From NCBI GenBank assembly GCA_017559045.1, contig JAFYTB010000156.1, positions 1 through 5,423 of the forward strand: a stretch of 5,423 nt of DNA, read 5' to 3'. How positions within the stretch are numbered: position 1 is the stretch's first letter; each line of letters starts with the position of its first letter. The notes below the pieces were generated by a model. That model saw only the letters and a list, made by a program, of their open reading frames with translations. It had not been told where the DNA came from and searched no databases. The stretch is from Eggerthellaceae bacterium (GTDB lineage Bacteria > Actinomycetota > Coriobacteriia > Coriobacteriales > Eggerthellaceae). A program made the translations under genes and the position numbers. Shown here piece by piece: positions 1-5,271 of the stretch.

Positions 1-14
1 CACCCCCGCCCATA

Positions 15-48
15 AAAAATCGACCGCCCTTTTCGGCGGTCGATTTTT
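15..48 (-). terminator. Bidirectional intrinsic terminator of the L,D-transpeptidase gene
   Basis: A perfect 14-bp stem pairs 15-28 with 35-48 around a 6-base loop (29-34). The GC-rich core (GACCGCC/GGCGGTC) is flanked by A5 on one side and T5 on the other, so either strand yields a hairpin followed by a U run. It starts only a few bases past the stop codon of the minus-strand gene. It could also end a convergent gene entering from the left, outside the window. Confidence 0.9.
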
Positions 49-51
49 AAA

Positions 52-1590
52 TTACCAGTGAACGACGACGGGATCGCCAACCAAGATAAGCTTGGAGATC
101 TCCTTTGCCTTATCGACAGGCAGGTTCACACAACCATGGCTACCCGCACCGTCGCGGTAGCGCGTACCACCGAAAGCCCACTGCCAGTCGGCATCGTGCA
201 GGCCATGCGAGCCGCCCTTGAACGGCATCCAGTAACGAACGGGCGACTCGTACTTAGTGCCATCGAGATTCGTTCCCTTAAGCACCGTAGCACCATTATT
301 CGACTTGATGAAATACACGCCAGTGGGCGTGGGGGTCTGCGGAGAGCCGCTTACGATATCGCTTTCCCAAATGAGCTCGCCCTTGGCGTCATACATATAG
401 GCATGCTGCTGGGAAAGATCGATGTCGATGTAGCGCTTGCCCCAATCGGGTTGGCCAGCACCAAGCCACATGCACGCCTCGCTCTTCAGCGGAACATCGG
501 CCTTGCCCGACTGACCCTCGGAGAGGGCCTTGTTGACCAGCTCCGCAAAAGCCTTTCCGTCTACAGCCCAGCCGTAATCGCCGCCCTCAACCTCGATCTC
601 TTTTTCACCGCGCTTGTAGGTGCGCTTTTCACCCTTGGTGGTGAGCTCATCCGCCACACCGTCGATCCATGCCGTCTTCTTCTTTTTGTTGATAGAGGCA
701 ACGAGCTGATCATCGAATTCGATCCAATCAGCGATGGTGTCGTGGCCCAAGCGAGCAACTTCGATGCCACCCATCTCAAGGGAAAGATCGGCAGTCAGCA
801 GCGCATTTGCCGCCTCTGCAGCCTCGGGCAGCTTCGGATCATTCTGCAGAACCGGCGGAAGGGTAAGAACAGCCTCGGAAAGCTCGATAGCCGGAGCAAA
901 CACTTCGGCACCAGCCAGCACCTCATCGAGAACAAGCTCGGGCTCAAGTTGGGTACCAGCAACCTCGGGGACAACCACAAAGCCCTGCTTGGCAGGGTCG
1001 TAACCAACCGTTGCGCTCACCGGCGGCGTAGCAGTAGCGTTGATCTCGGCGACCACAGCCGACAGCGCATCGGCAAGCGCCGTTCCCTCAACGTCGGCAC
1101 GCAGATAGTCGGTCAAATCGCGCTCCTGAAGCAGCGCATAGGGCCATTTCCAAACCTCGTCATCGGCATGGACAGCGGCAACCAGCTCAGCTCCGTCAAT
1201 CGAAACGCCAGCCTCGGCACCCGTCATGGAGAATTCCACGCCCTGACCAGTAACGGCCACCACGTAGTCCGCCTCGATCTGCTCGACAAGCGCCGCGACC
1301 TCGTCGTTCGACTTCATGGAAATATCCCGACCAGCAAACGTGGTGTTCGGGTAGAAGAACTGAGTAAACAAAGCGCAGCCGCCAGCATATACGGCAGCAA
1401 GCAGAACAACGAAAACGCCGACAACGATCTTGCCGCGGCGCTTGCGCTTGCGCTCGGACTTGATCTGCTCGTCGAGGCTGAACGGCGCCGGCGCAATAAC
1501 GGATGCGTCGTCGATCTTCACTTCAGGAATGGAAATAGCCTGCGTCTTTACCTCTTCGGCAGGCTTAGCATGCTTAGCGTGTTTAGCCAT
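52..1590 (-). CDS. Membrane-anchored L,D-transpeptidase (YkuD domain) with peptidoglycan-binding stalk
   Basis: A 512-residue enzyme predicted to form 3-3 (L,D) cross-links in peptidoglycan outside the membrane. Residues 1-53 are cytosolic and Lys/His-rich, starting MAKHAKHAKP, and end in a basic stop (RKRKRRGK). A single membrane helix follows at about 54-76, giving a type II topology. Residues about 85-245 and 255-368 look like two peptidoglycan-binding modules of the PG_binding_4 kind seen in Enterococcus Ldt enzymes. The YkuD catalytic domain spans about 386-512. It has the upstream His (H462, in SHGLHD) and the catalytic SHGC motif (H485, G486, C487) followed by VNLP, so it looks active. 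I chose the ATG at 1590 because AAAGG lies 5 bases upstream; an ATG directly before it (1593) is too close to that site. The frame stays open to 1725, but that extension runs past the likely promoter. The gene appears to be transcribed alone. The fold and catalytic motif are clear; the stalk assignment is by pattern only. Confidence 0.93.
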   Translation of the reverse strand: MAKHAKHAKPAEEVKTQAISIPEVKIDDASVIAPAPFSLDEQIKSERKRKRRGKIVVGVFVVLLAAVYAGGCALFTQFFYPNTTFAGRDISMKSNDEVAALVEQIEADYVVAVTGQGVEFSMTGAEAGVSIDGAELVAAVHADDEVWKWPYALLQERDLTDYLRADVEGTALADALSAVVAEINATATPPVSATVGYDPAKQGFVVVPEVAGTQLEPELVLDEVLAGAEVFAPAIELSEAVLTLPPVLQNDPKLPEAAEAANALLTADLSLEMGGIEVARLGHDTIADWIEFDDQLVASINKKKKTAWIDGVADELTTKGEKRTYKRGEKEIEVEGGDYGWAVDGKAFAELVNKALSEGQSGKADVPLKSEACMWLGAGQPDWGKRYIDIDLSQQHAYMYDAKGELIWESDIVSGSPQTPTPTGVYFIKSNNGATVLKGTNLDGTKYESPVRYWMPFKGGSHGLHDADWQWAFGGTRYRDGAGSHGCVNLPVDKAKEISKLILVGDPVVVHW

Positions 1591-1625
1591 CATGGCCTTT
1601 CGTTTCGAAAAATACTCAAATGTGC

Positions 1626-1631
1626 ATTGTA
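1626..1631 (-). promoter_or_regulatory. Probable -10 element of the L,D-transpeptidase gene
   Basis: On the minus strand this reads TACAAT, one base off the consensus. It would start transcription near 1619 and give a leader of about 30 bases before the ATG at 1590. No good -35 hexamer is seen at 16-18 bases. It lies downstream of the tmRNA terminator, so the gene probably has its own promoter. Confidence 0.5.
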
Positions 1632-1720
1632 GCAAGATCCCTGCAGTATTTCGGTAACGCATCCAGGGTCTTTGCCCTGTGTAGAGACATATTTTGCCAC
1701 CCAAGGAAACCTTCCGAAAA

Positions 1721-1757
1721 CGCAAAACGACCCGCGCTCCAAAGGAAGCGCGGGTCG
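1721..1757 (-). terminator. Intrinsic terminator of the tmRNA gene
   Basis: An 11-bp perfect stem pairs 1728-1738 with 1747-1757 (CGACCCGCGCT against AGCGCGGGTCG) around an 8-base loop. On the minus strand it is followed by TTTTGCGTTTTC, an interrupted U tract. It begins about 10 bases after the encoded CCA end of the tmRNA, as expected for ssrA. Confidence 0.85.
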
Positions 1758-1767
1758 TCGTAATGAC

Positions 1768-2131
1768 TGGTGGAGGCGCGGAGAATCGAACTCCGGTCCA
1801 TACTAAACCCTCGATCAGGCTCTACAAGCTTAGTCGACGATCAGGCTTCGGGGAATCTTGGTTCGTCGACCAACGTTGATACCCCTAGCCGGTTCAGTCT
1901 TTTCTCTAGCCCATACCGACTACGTGGCAGAGAGCATTCCCCTGAGATGACACCGCCCTTGGATCGGGGACATTCCAAGTTTGGCGCGCCGACTTATGTT
2001 ATGCGGCGAGGGCCATACGGCCCTGGAAAGAAGATTTGCCAATTAAATTGACTTTACCCCTGTTTATCGTGGCGAGGAGACCACGGCCTGCTCCTCATCT
2101 CAGACTTACCATGTCGAAACCAGTCGCCCCC
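1768..2131 (-). ncRNA. ssrA: Transfer-messenger RNA (tmRNA)
   Basis: A 364-base one-piece tmRNA, which rescues stalled ribosomes and tags the unfinished peptide for proteolysis together with SmpB. The 5' end reads GGGGGCGACTGGTTTCGAC, a hallmark of tmRNA. The 3' end has the T-arm GTTCGATTC and finishes CGCCTCCACCA, so CCA is encoded. The acceptor stem pairs GGGGGCG with CGCCTCC and contains the G3-U70 wobble that marks it for alanyl-tRNA synthetase. Pseudoknot PK1 is visible: GAGGAG pairs with CTCCTC, and CGTGG with CCACG, just before the tag reading frame. The downstream half has further hairpins, including one with GTCGAC arms near 1832-1870, consistent with PK2-PK4. The 5' end is set by the acceptor pairing and implies RNase P removal of a leader of about 60 bases. 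Confidence 0.97.
1999..2049 (-). other. tmRNA tag-peptide reading frame
   Basis: The frame ends in GCC CTC GCC GCA TAA, the usual ALAA-stop of a tmRNA tag. Starting at the AAU directly after AGUC, as in the E. coli arrangement, the tag would be NLIGKSSFQGRMALAA. The resume codon cannot be fixed by eye. GGC at 2040 would give the 13-residue GKSSFQGRMALAA. GGU at 2058 would add GKV in front of the 16-residue version. The frame and stop are secure; the first codon is not. Confidence 0.75.
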
Positions 2132-2198
2132 AAAGATGCAACGCAGAATGGGCCCGTGAGGCCGCATTAGCAAGCGCGGGTAATCAAAGGGATATTAC

Positions 2199-2226
2199 AT
2201 TCTATTCGCGCCATGGCAATTGTCAA
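2199..2226 (-). promoter_or_regulatory. Strong promoter of the tmRNA gene
   Basis: On the minus strand a perfect TTGACA (2221-2226) is followed after 16 bases by TAGAAT (2199-2204), one base off the -10 consensus. Transcription would start near 2192, about 60 bases before the mature tmRNA 5' end, leaving a leader for RNase P to remove. Near-consensus promoters are expected for an abundant stable RNA. Confidence 0.75.
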
Positions 2227-2238
2227 GCTTGCCACACG

Positions 2239-2272
2239 ACGGTATGCCGCAAGTAAACTAGCGGCATACCGT
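2239..2272 (-). terminator. Perfect hairpin after the oxidoreductase unit; terminator lacking a U run
   Basis: A 12-bp perfect stem pairs 2239-2250 (ACGGTATGCCGC) with 2261-2272 around a 10-base AT-rich loop. It lies about 35 bases past the stop of the 94-residue gene and 12 bases before the tmRNA -35 box. No T tract follows on either strand. It may therefore be a U-less terminator, an RNA-stabilising 3' hairpin, or a protein-binding site. Termination is the simplest reading from position. Confidence 0.5.
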
Positions 2273-2307
2273 AAGCAACCTGGTGGCAACCCGCAAGGAG
2301 CAGTTCG

Positions 2308-2592
2308 CTACTTCTCAGCCGCCTGCTTGGCCTTTTTGGCACGCTTCAAAGCGCCGGGGATCTGCTTGGCAAACGAGAGCACCGAGCCCATAGCGGCCTT
2401 AATAACCGGCCAGCCCTCGGCGACGCTATCGGCCGTGACAATCACGTCCATGCGCATACTTCCGAGCGCCTTGCAGTCCATGACAAGCTCGCCCTTCTCG
2501 TTCTTCTCGATCTTGAAGATCTCAACCATGGGGCTACCGTCATCCATGACGGCAACGATGGCCGGCTTCTTCTCTTTAACTACCTTTGCCAT
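2308..2592 (-). CDS. Uncharacterised 94-residue protein, second gene of the oxidoreductase unit
   Basis: I do not recognise this family. The protein is soluble by appearance, with no signal peptide or clear membrane helix. Residues about 11-55 look strand-rich (for example VEIFKIEKNEKGELVMDCKA and MRMDVIVTADSV). They are followed by a Trp-containing turn (AEGWPVIKAAMG) and a basic, probably helical C-terminus (residues about 80-94, rich in Lys and Ala). The start is supported by AAAAGGA about 9 bases upstream of the ATG. It begins 58 bases after the stop of the flavoprotein gene on the same strand with no terminator between, so the two are probably co-transcribed. A role as a small partner or accessory of the flavoprotein is inference from position only. 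Codon use and the clear ribosome site argue for a real gene. Confidence 0.8.
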   Translation of the reverse strand: MAKVVKEKKPAIVAVMDDGSPMVEIFKIEKNEKGELVMDCKALGSMRMDVIVTADSVAEGWPVIKAAMGSVLSFAKQIPGALKRAKKAKQAAEK

Positions 2593-2650
2593 TACTGCAA
2601 TTCCTTTTCGATCTAGGTTTAGGTTCGGGGGTCAAAACGTACAGAGTGCG

Positions 2651-4231
2651 CTACTTCTTGCAAATATCCTTGAAGTCGACGCCGTAATCGTCGAGGACGA
2701 CCTGGATGCCCGTACGTGCCGCAGCGGCAATAGCGCCACCGGGATGCGCAGAGCAGCCCATGAAGTACAGGTTCTCGATGTCGCCGTGATACTTGTGACC
2801 TGCGCCCGGGAAGGGACGGAAGTCGTACATCTGAGACGGCTGCATACCGATCTGACCAATGTCGCCATTCTTGAACGCAGGGTTCCACTCGGAATACTCG
2901 AGCGGAGTCTTGCCCCAGCGTGCAACGATATCGTCATCGGTGATGTTAGTGGTACGGCTCTTGAAGAACTCCCAGAGCTGCCACTTGAGCTCATCGCCCT
3001 TGGTCTCCCAATTGCGCCAGTCGCCATCGAGGTTCCACGGAGCGTAGCTGTAGATGTTGACGACGGAGCAACCCTCGGGAGCACGGCTCGGGTCGTTAAG
3101 CGACGGAATGGTGATAAGCGGCAACTCGGGGCTGAAGCCACCCAGCAGATACTCGGAGAACGTGCGCAGATACTGCTTCTCTTCAGGCGCAAACTCGATG
3201 CAGAAAGCGTCCTTGACCTGCTCGCCGGTCTTGAACTCCGGAACCTTCTTGAGAGCGAAAGCCTGGTTCAGCGGCACGAAGTCGGAATTCTTTGCCTTGC
3301 GGATGTAGTCAGCCTCACGTGCCGGAGCATCGTCGCCGAGCATCTCGTAGAGATCCTTGACATTGATGGTGGAAACAACGGCTTCCTTGGCAATGAACTC
3401 GTCGCCAGCCTTCGTGCGAACGCTCTTAACCTCGCCGCCTTCAACGGTAATATCGTTAACCCACTGCTCGGTGAAGAGGTCGACACCGTAATCCTTCGCG
3501 CAAGCGCACAGTGCGTTCACGAAGTTCACGCAGCCGCCGATGGGGAAAGGAGCGCCGGGGTTGCCAGGAGCATGCAGAGCAGCCGTGAAAGAAAGCAGCG
3601 ATGCGGTACCGATCTGGCGCGGGTCGATCATCATCTCGGTGCACCACCGGGTAAGGGTGACGCGCATCTCCTCGGACTCAACCCACTCTTCAACGATCTG
3701 CTGGGCGGACGAGTTCATAAGGCGCAGGAACTCCATGCCCATCTCGCTGCGAGAGAGAACGTTCTGCATCGGACCCCATGCAGGAATAACGCCTACGGCG
3801 CCCACGGATGCAGCGCCCAGGAGCTGAGCGAGGTAGCCATTCCACTTAACGTAGGTTTCAGCATCCTTCTCAGAGAACTTAGCGATCTGCTCGATAGTCT
3901 TGTCGATGTCCTTGTACAGGATGAGGTGCTGCTCGTCAGGGAAGATGGAGCAGCAAAGGGACTCCATGAACTTGTACTCAAGACCGTACTTCGAGAAGAG
4001 ACCGAGCTCGTCCTCTCGTACGATGGGCGTGCGGGAGATGAGATTGTGGACCATACCGCCCGTATCGGCGATAAATCCAGGGGCGATCTCCTCGGAACGA
4101 GTACCGCCACCAAACTCCTTGTTTGCTTCGAGAACTGCCACCTTGAATCCAGCTTTGGCAAGGTAGATGGAGCTGATCAGGCCATTGTGGCCACCACCGA
4201 GTACCAGGAAATCATACGTTCCGCCAGCCAT
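2651..4231 (-). CDS. FAD-dependent oxidoreductase, phytoene desaturase/PYROXD2-like superfamily
   Basis: A 526-residue flavoprotein. The N-terminus holds a Rossmann dinucleotide-binding site: DFLVLGGGHNG (GGGHNG at 12-17), with the ribose-contacting acidic residue E35 at the end of the second strand (VAVLEAN). The family GG-x-x-R segment follows (EFGGGTRSEE, about 39-48). A mid-protein PIGG...NALCACAKDYGV stretch and the C-terminal NLYFMG..HPGGAIAAAARTG segment (HPGG at 496-499) complete the signature of COG1233 enzymes such as phytoene desaturases, carotenoid isomerases and PYROXD2. The length is normal and the protein looks intact. There is no signal peptide. The ATG at 4231 is chosen because GAAGGAGG ends 4 bases upstream and the Rossmann strand begins at residue 6; the frame continues upstream to 4375, past the likely promoter. 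Substrate is unknown. No phytoene synthase or other carotenoid gene is in the window, so a carotenoid role should not be assumed. It is divergent from a TetR-type regulator and leads a two-gene unit. Confidence 0.92.
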   Translation of the reverse strand: MAGGTYDFLVLGGGHNGLISSIYLAKAGFKVAVLEANKEFGGGTRSEEIAPGFIADTGGMVHNLISRTPIVREDELGLFSKYGLEYKFMESLCCSIFPDEQHLILYKDIDKTIEQIAKFSEKDAETYVKWNGYLAQLLGAASVGAVGVIPAWGPMQNVLSRSEMGMEFLRLMNSSAQQIVEEWVESEEMRVTLTRWCTEMMIDPRQIGTASLLSFTAALHAPGNPGAPFPIGGCVNFVNALCACAKDYGVDLFTEQWVNDITVEGGEVKSVRTKAGDEFIAKEAVVSTINVKDLYEMLGDDAPAREADYIRKAKNSDFVPLNQAFALKKVPEFKTGEQVKDAFCIEFAPEEKQYLRTFSEYLLGGFSPELPLITIPSLNDPSRAPEGCSVVNIYSYAPWNLDGDWRNWETKGDELKWQLWEFFKSRTTNITDDDIVARWGKTPLEYSEWNPAFKNGDIGQIGMQPSQMYDFRPFPGAGHKYHGDIENLYFMGCSAHPGGAIAAAARTGIQVVLDDYGVDFKDICKK

Positions 4232-4292
4232 CGTTCCTCCTTCGATTCTTTTTGCAATGACTGCACCCAGCGTACTTAGCCGAGCTGTTTTC

Positions 4293-4321
4293 TTTATACG
4301 ACTGCGCTTCGCACTTGATAA
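4293..4321 (-). promoter_or_regulatory. Probable promoter of the oxidoreductase unit
   Basis: On the minus strand TTATCA (4316-4321) is followed after exactly 17 bases by TATAAA (4293-4298). The start would fall near 4286, giving a leader of about 55 bases with the strong ribosome site at its end. The spacer contains a small palindrome, TGCG-AAG-CGCA (4303-4313), a position where repressors often bind. Confidence 0.55.
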
Positions 4322-4357
4322 CGCCCCAAAAACGCAAATATGTAGGCTCTTTTCGAA

Positions 4358-4410
4358 GAACATGAAAGACGCCACCCGAAAGGCGGTCCTACACTCAGAA
4401 TTTCATGTTC
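4358..4410. promoter_or_regulatory. Inverted repeat in the divergent region, candidate regulator-binding site
   Basis: GAACATGAAA (4358-4367) recurs as its exact reverse complement TTTCATGTTC (4401-4410), with centres 43 bp apart, about four helical turns. The right arm lies just upstream of the regulator -10 box, around its -35 region. The left arm lies upstream of the oxidoreductase -35 box. A short hairpin (GCC/GGC around ACCCGAAA) sits between the arms. Operator function for the neighbouring TetR-type protein is inferred. Confidence 0.4.
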
Positions 4411-4430
4411 GAGGACCCGTTTACGCGGCC

Positions 4431-4436
4431 TATAAT
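4431..4436 (+). promoter_or_regulatory. Consensus -10 box for the TetR-type regulator
   Basis: A perfect TATAAT. No good -35 hexamer is visible at 16-18 bases, so the promoter may be weak or activator-dependent. Transcription would begin near 4440-4444. That places the in-frame ATG at 4405 outside the transcript and supports the GTG at 4504 as the regulator start. Confidence 0.6.
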
Positions 4437-4450
4437 CACAGGAGTTCTTC

Positions 4451-4561
4451 ATGCAGTTACGTTGCCGGTTTTACCGCGAGATCGTATCAAGGGTGGAAGC
4501 GAAGTGGGAAAAAGGGACTCAGCTAAAACCAGAATCGCCGATTGTTTCATTCAACTCGTAG
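4451..4561 (+). CDS. Possible 36-residue leader ORF overlapping the regulator start
   Basis: An ATG preceded by AGGAG at 6 bases opens a 36-codon frame (MQLRCRFYREIVSRVEAKWE...) that ends at the TAG at 4559-4561, 58 bases inside the regulator gene and out of frame with it. The ribosome site is better than that of the regulator itself. However, the predicted transcript start falls in or just before the AGGAG. The peptide is basic and unlike anything I know. It could be a leader peptide, or the site could be fortuitous. Confidence 0.3.
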   Translation: MQLRCRFYREIVSRVEAKWEKGTQLKPESPIVSFNS

Positions 4562-5178
4562 TTGAATCCTCCGACCCGCGCGAACGAGTAAACGTCACCG
4601 ACATCGTGCGTCATCTCGGCATGGATCGCAAAAGCTTCTATCGTCACTTCGACAATGCCGGCGACCTCGTTATCTGGATCTTCCGAAGCGAACTGGCCGA
4701 AATGCTTTCCGACGAGCAGTTTGACGGTTTTGAGCTCCTCTGCCCTGATCCATCCCTCAACGATCAGTACCCCAGCCTGCCGTTTTTCGCATCGGCCTTC
4801 GACGGCGACGCCGACCTCGATCAGGGTAAGTACACCAAAACGCTCTGCGCGCTCTTCAACGGCAAGCTTGAATACTACCAGCGCATCCTGTCGTTCCCAT
4901 GCTACCTGGATTTCTACTACTACCTGCTCTCGCTCTTCGAGCCCGCTGTTCACCACAGCATCCTGAAGATACTCGGCTCGGATCGCACGATGCGAACCTC
5001 CGAAATCAATTTCCTCGCTGAATATCACACCGTGGCCTACATCGGCCGCCTACCCTACCACTTCGCGATGAACCGACGCGCCCTGCCCGAGGATGAACTC
5101 GACGCCGTGTGGACATATACCCACGACACCCTGTGCAGTGCCGTCGAAAGACTCTCAACCCCTGCACATGCGATGTGA
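4504..5178 (+). CDS. TetR/AcrR-family transcriptional regulator
   Basis: A 224-residue DNA-binding regulator if read from the GTG at 4504. The N-terminal helix-turn-helix is typical of TetR proteins: AKTRIADCFIQLV (helix 1), VNVTDIVRHLGMDRKSFYRHFDN (about 30-51, the recognition region) and then the linker to helix 4 (GDLVIWIF). The C-terminal part (about 70-224) is helical and rich in aromatic residues (LDFYYYLLSLF), suiting a ligand-binding and dimer domain, but its ligand cannot be read from sequence. Length is usual for the family. The GTG start has AAGGGTGG 7 bases upstream and leaves the short N-terminal tail typical of TetR proteins. An ATG at 4405 would add 33 unrelated residues, has no ribosome site and lies upstream of the TATAAT box. 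The gene is divergent from the flavoprotein unit, the classic arrangement for a local repressor of its neighbour. Confidence 0.87.
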   Translation: MGKRDSAKTRIADCFIQLVVESSDPRERVNVTDIVRHLGMDRKSFYRHFDNAGDLVIWIFRSELAEMLSDEQFDGFELLCPDPSLNDQYPSLPFFASAFDGDADLDQGKYTKTLCALFNGKLEYYQRILSFPCYLDFYYYLLSLFEPAVHHSILKILGSDRTMRTSEINFLAEYHTVAYIGRLPYHFAMNRRALPEDELDAVWTYTHDTLCSAVERLSTPAHAM

Positions 5179-5190
5179 CGGGGATGGGGG

Positions 5191-5218
5191 ACGGATGGGC
5201 TCGGACGGATGGGCTCGT
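5191..5218. repeat. 14-bp tandem duplication at the left edge of the palindrome
   Basis: ACGGATGGGCTCGG (5191-5204) is followed at once by ACGGATGGGCTCGT (5205-5218), identical at 13 of 14 positions. The second copy forms the outer part of the left palindrome arm. If one copy is removed, the arms match further outward (GATGGG against CCCATC, with one mismatch between). The duplication therefore appears to have arisen inside an originally longer palindrome. Confidence 0.85.
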
Positions 5219-5271
5219 AGCTACTGTCACATTTTCGCGAAAATGTGACAGTAGCTACGAGCCCATCCGTC
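5204..5271. repeat. Perfect 68-bp palindrome without spacer
   Basis: The 34 bases 5204-5237 are the exact reverse complement of 5238-5271, with the centre TTTTCGCGAAAA at 5237/5238. It begins 25 bases after the regulator stop. It may act as a terminator for the regulator, though no T tract follows. It may instead be a dispersed intergenic palindromic element (REP- or MITE-like) or a protein-binding site. The central part (TGTCACATTTTCGCGAAAATGTGACA) looks like a possible operator core. The symmetry is certain; the function is unknown. Confidence 0.9.

Noticed and set aside
58..1632. A 524-codon plus-strand open frame lying over the whole L,D-transpeptidase gene
   Set aside because: It is the antisense shadow of a gene with clear YkuD motifs. 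Its translation shows no domain, and it starts within a few bases of the other gene's stop with no ribosome site. Long antisense frames are common opposite GC-biased codons.
1768..1840. A separate tRNA gene suggested by the GTTCGATTC arm and CCA end
   Set aside because: The T-arm and acceptor strand belong to the tmRNA; the matching 5' acceptor strand is 350 bases away next to the tmRNA hallmark sequence.
1770..2051. Plus-strand open frame of 93 codons
   Set aside because: It lies across the tmRNA gene, whose ends, acceptor pairing and tag frame are all clear.
2651..4231. Assignment of the flavoprotein as a carotenoid phytoene desaturase (crtI)
   Set aside because: Only superfamily motifs are seen and no carotenoid synthesis genes are nearby, so the specific name is not supported.
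2213..4279. A 688-codon plus-strand open frame opposite the flavoprotein and the 94-residue gene
   Set aside because: It runs through the tmRNA promoter, a hairpin and two minus-strand genes with good ribosome sites. The translation has no recognisable motif, so it is a shadow.
4232..4375. N-terminal extension of the flavoprotein from ATG at 4375
   Set aside because: The extension precedes a near-perfect ribosome site and the Rossmann start, and crosses the probable promoter.
4405..4503. N-terminal extension of the TetR regulator from ATG at 4405
   Set aside because: There is no ribosome site, the residues do not fit the family, and the ATG is upstream of the TATAAT box. GTG at 4504 fits better.
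5191..5271. A CRISPR array suggested by repeated ACGGATGGGCTCG
   Set aside because: There are only two adjacent copies with no spacers, plus one inverted copy that is part of the palindrome.
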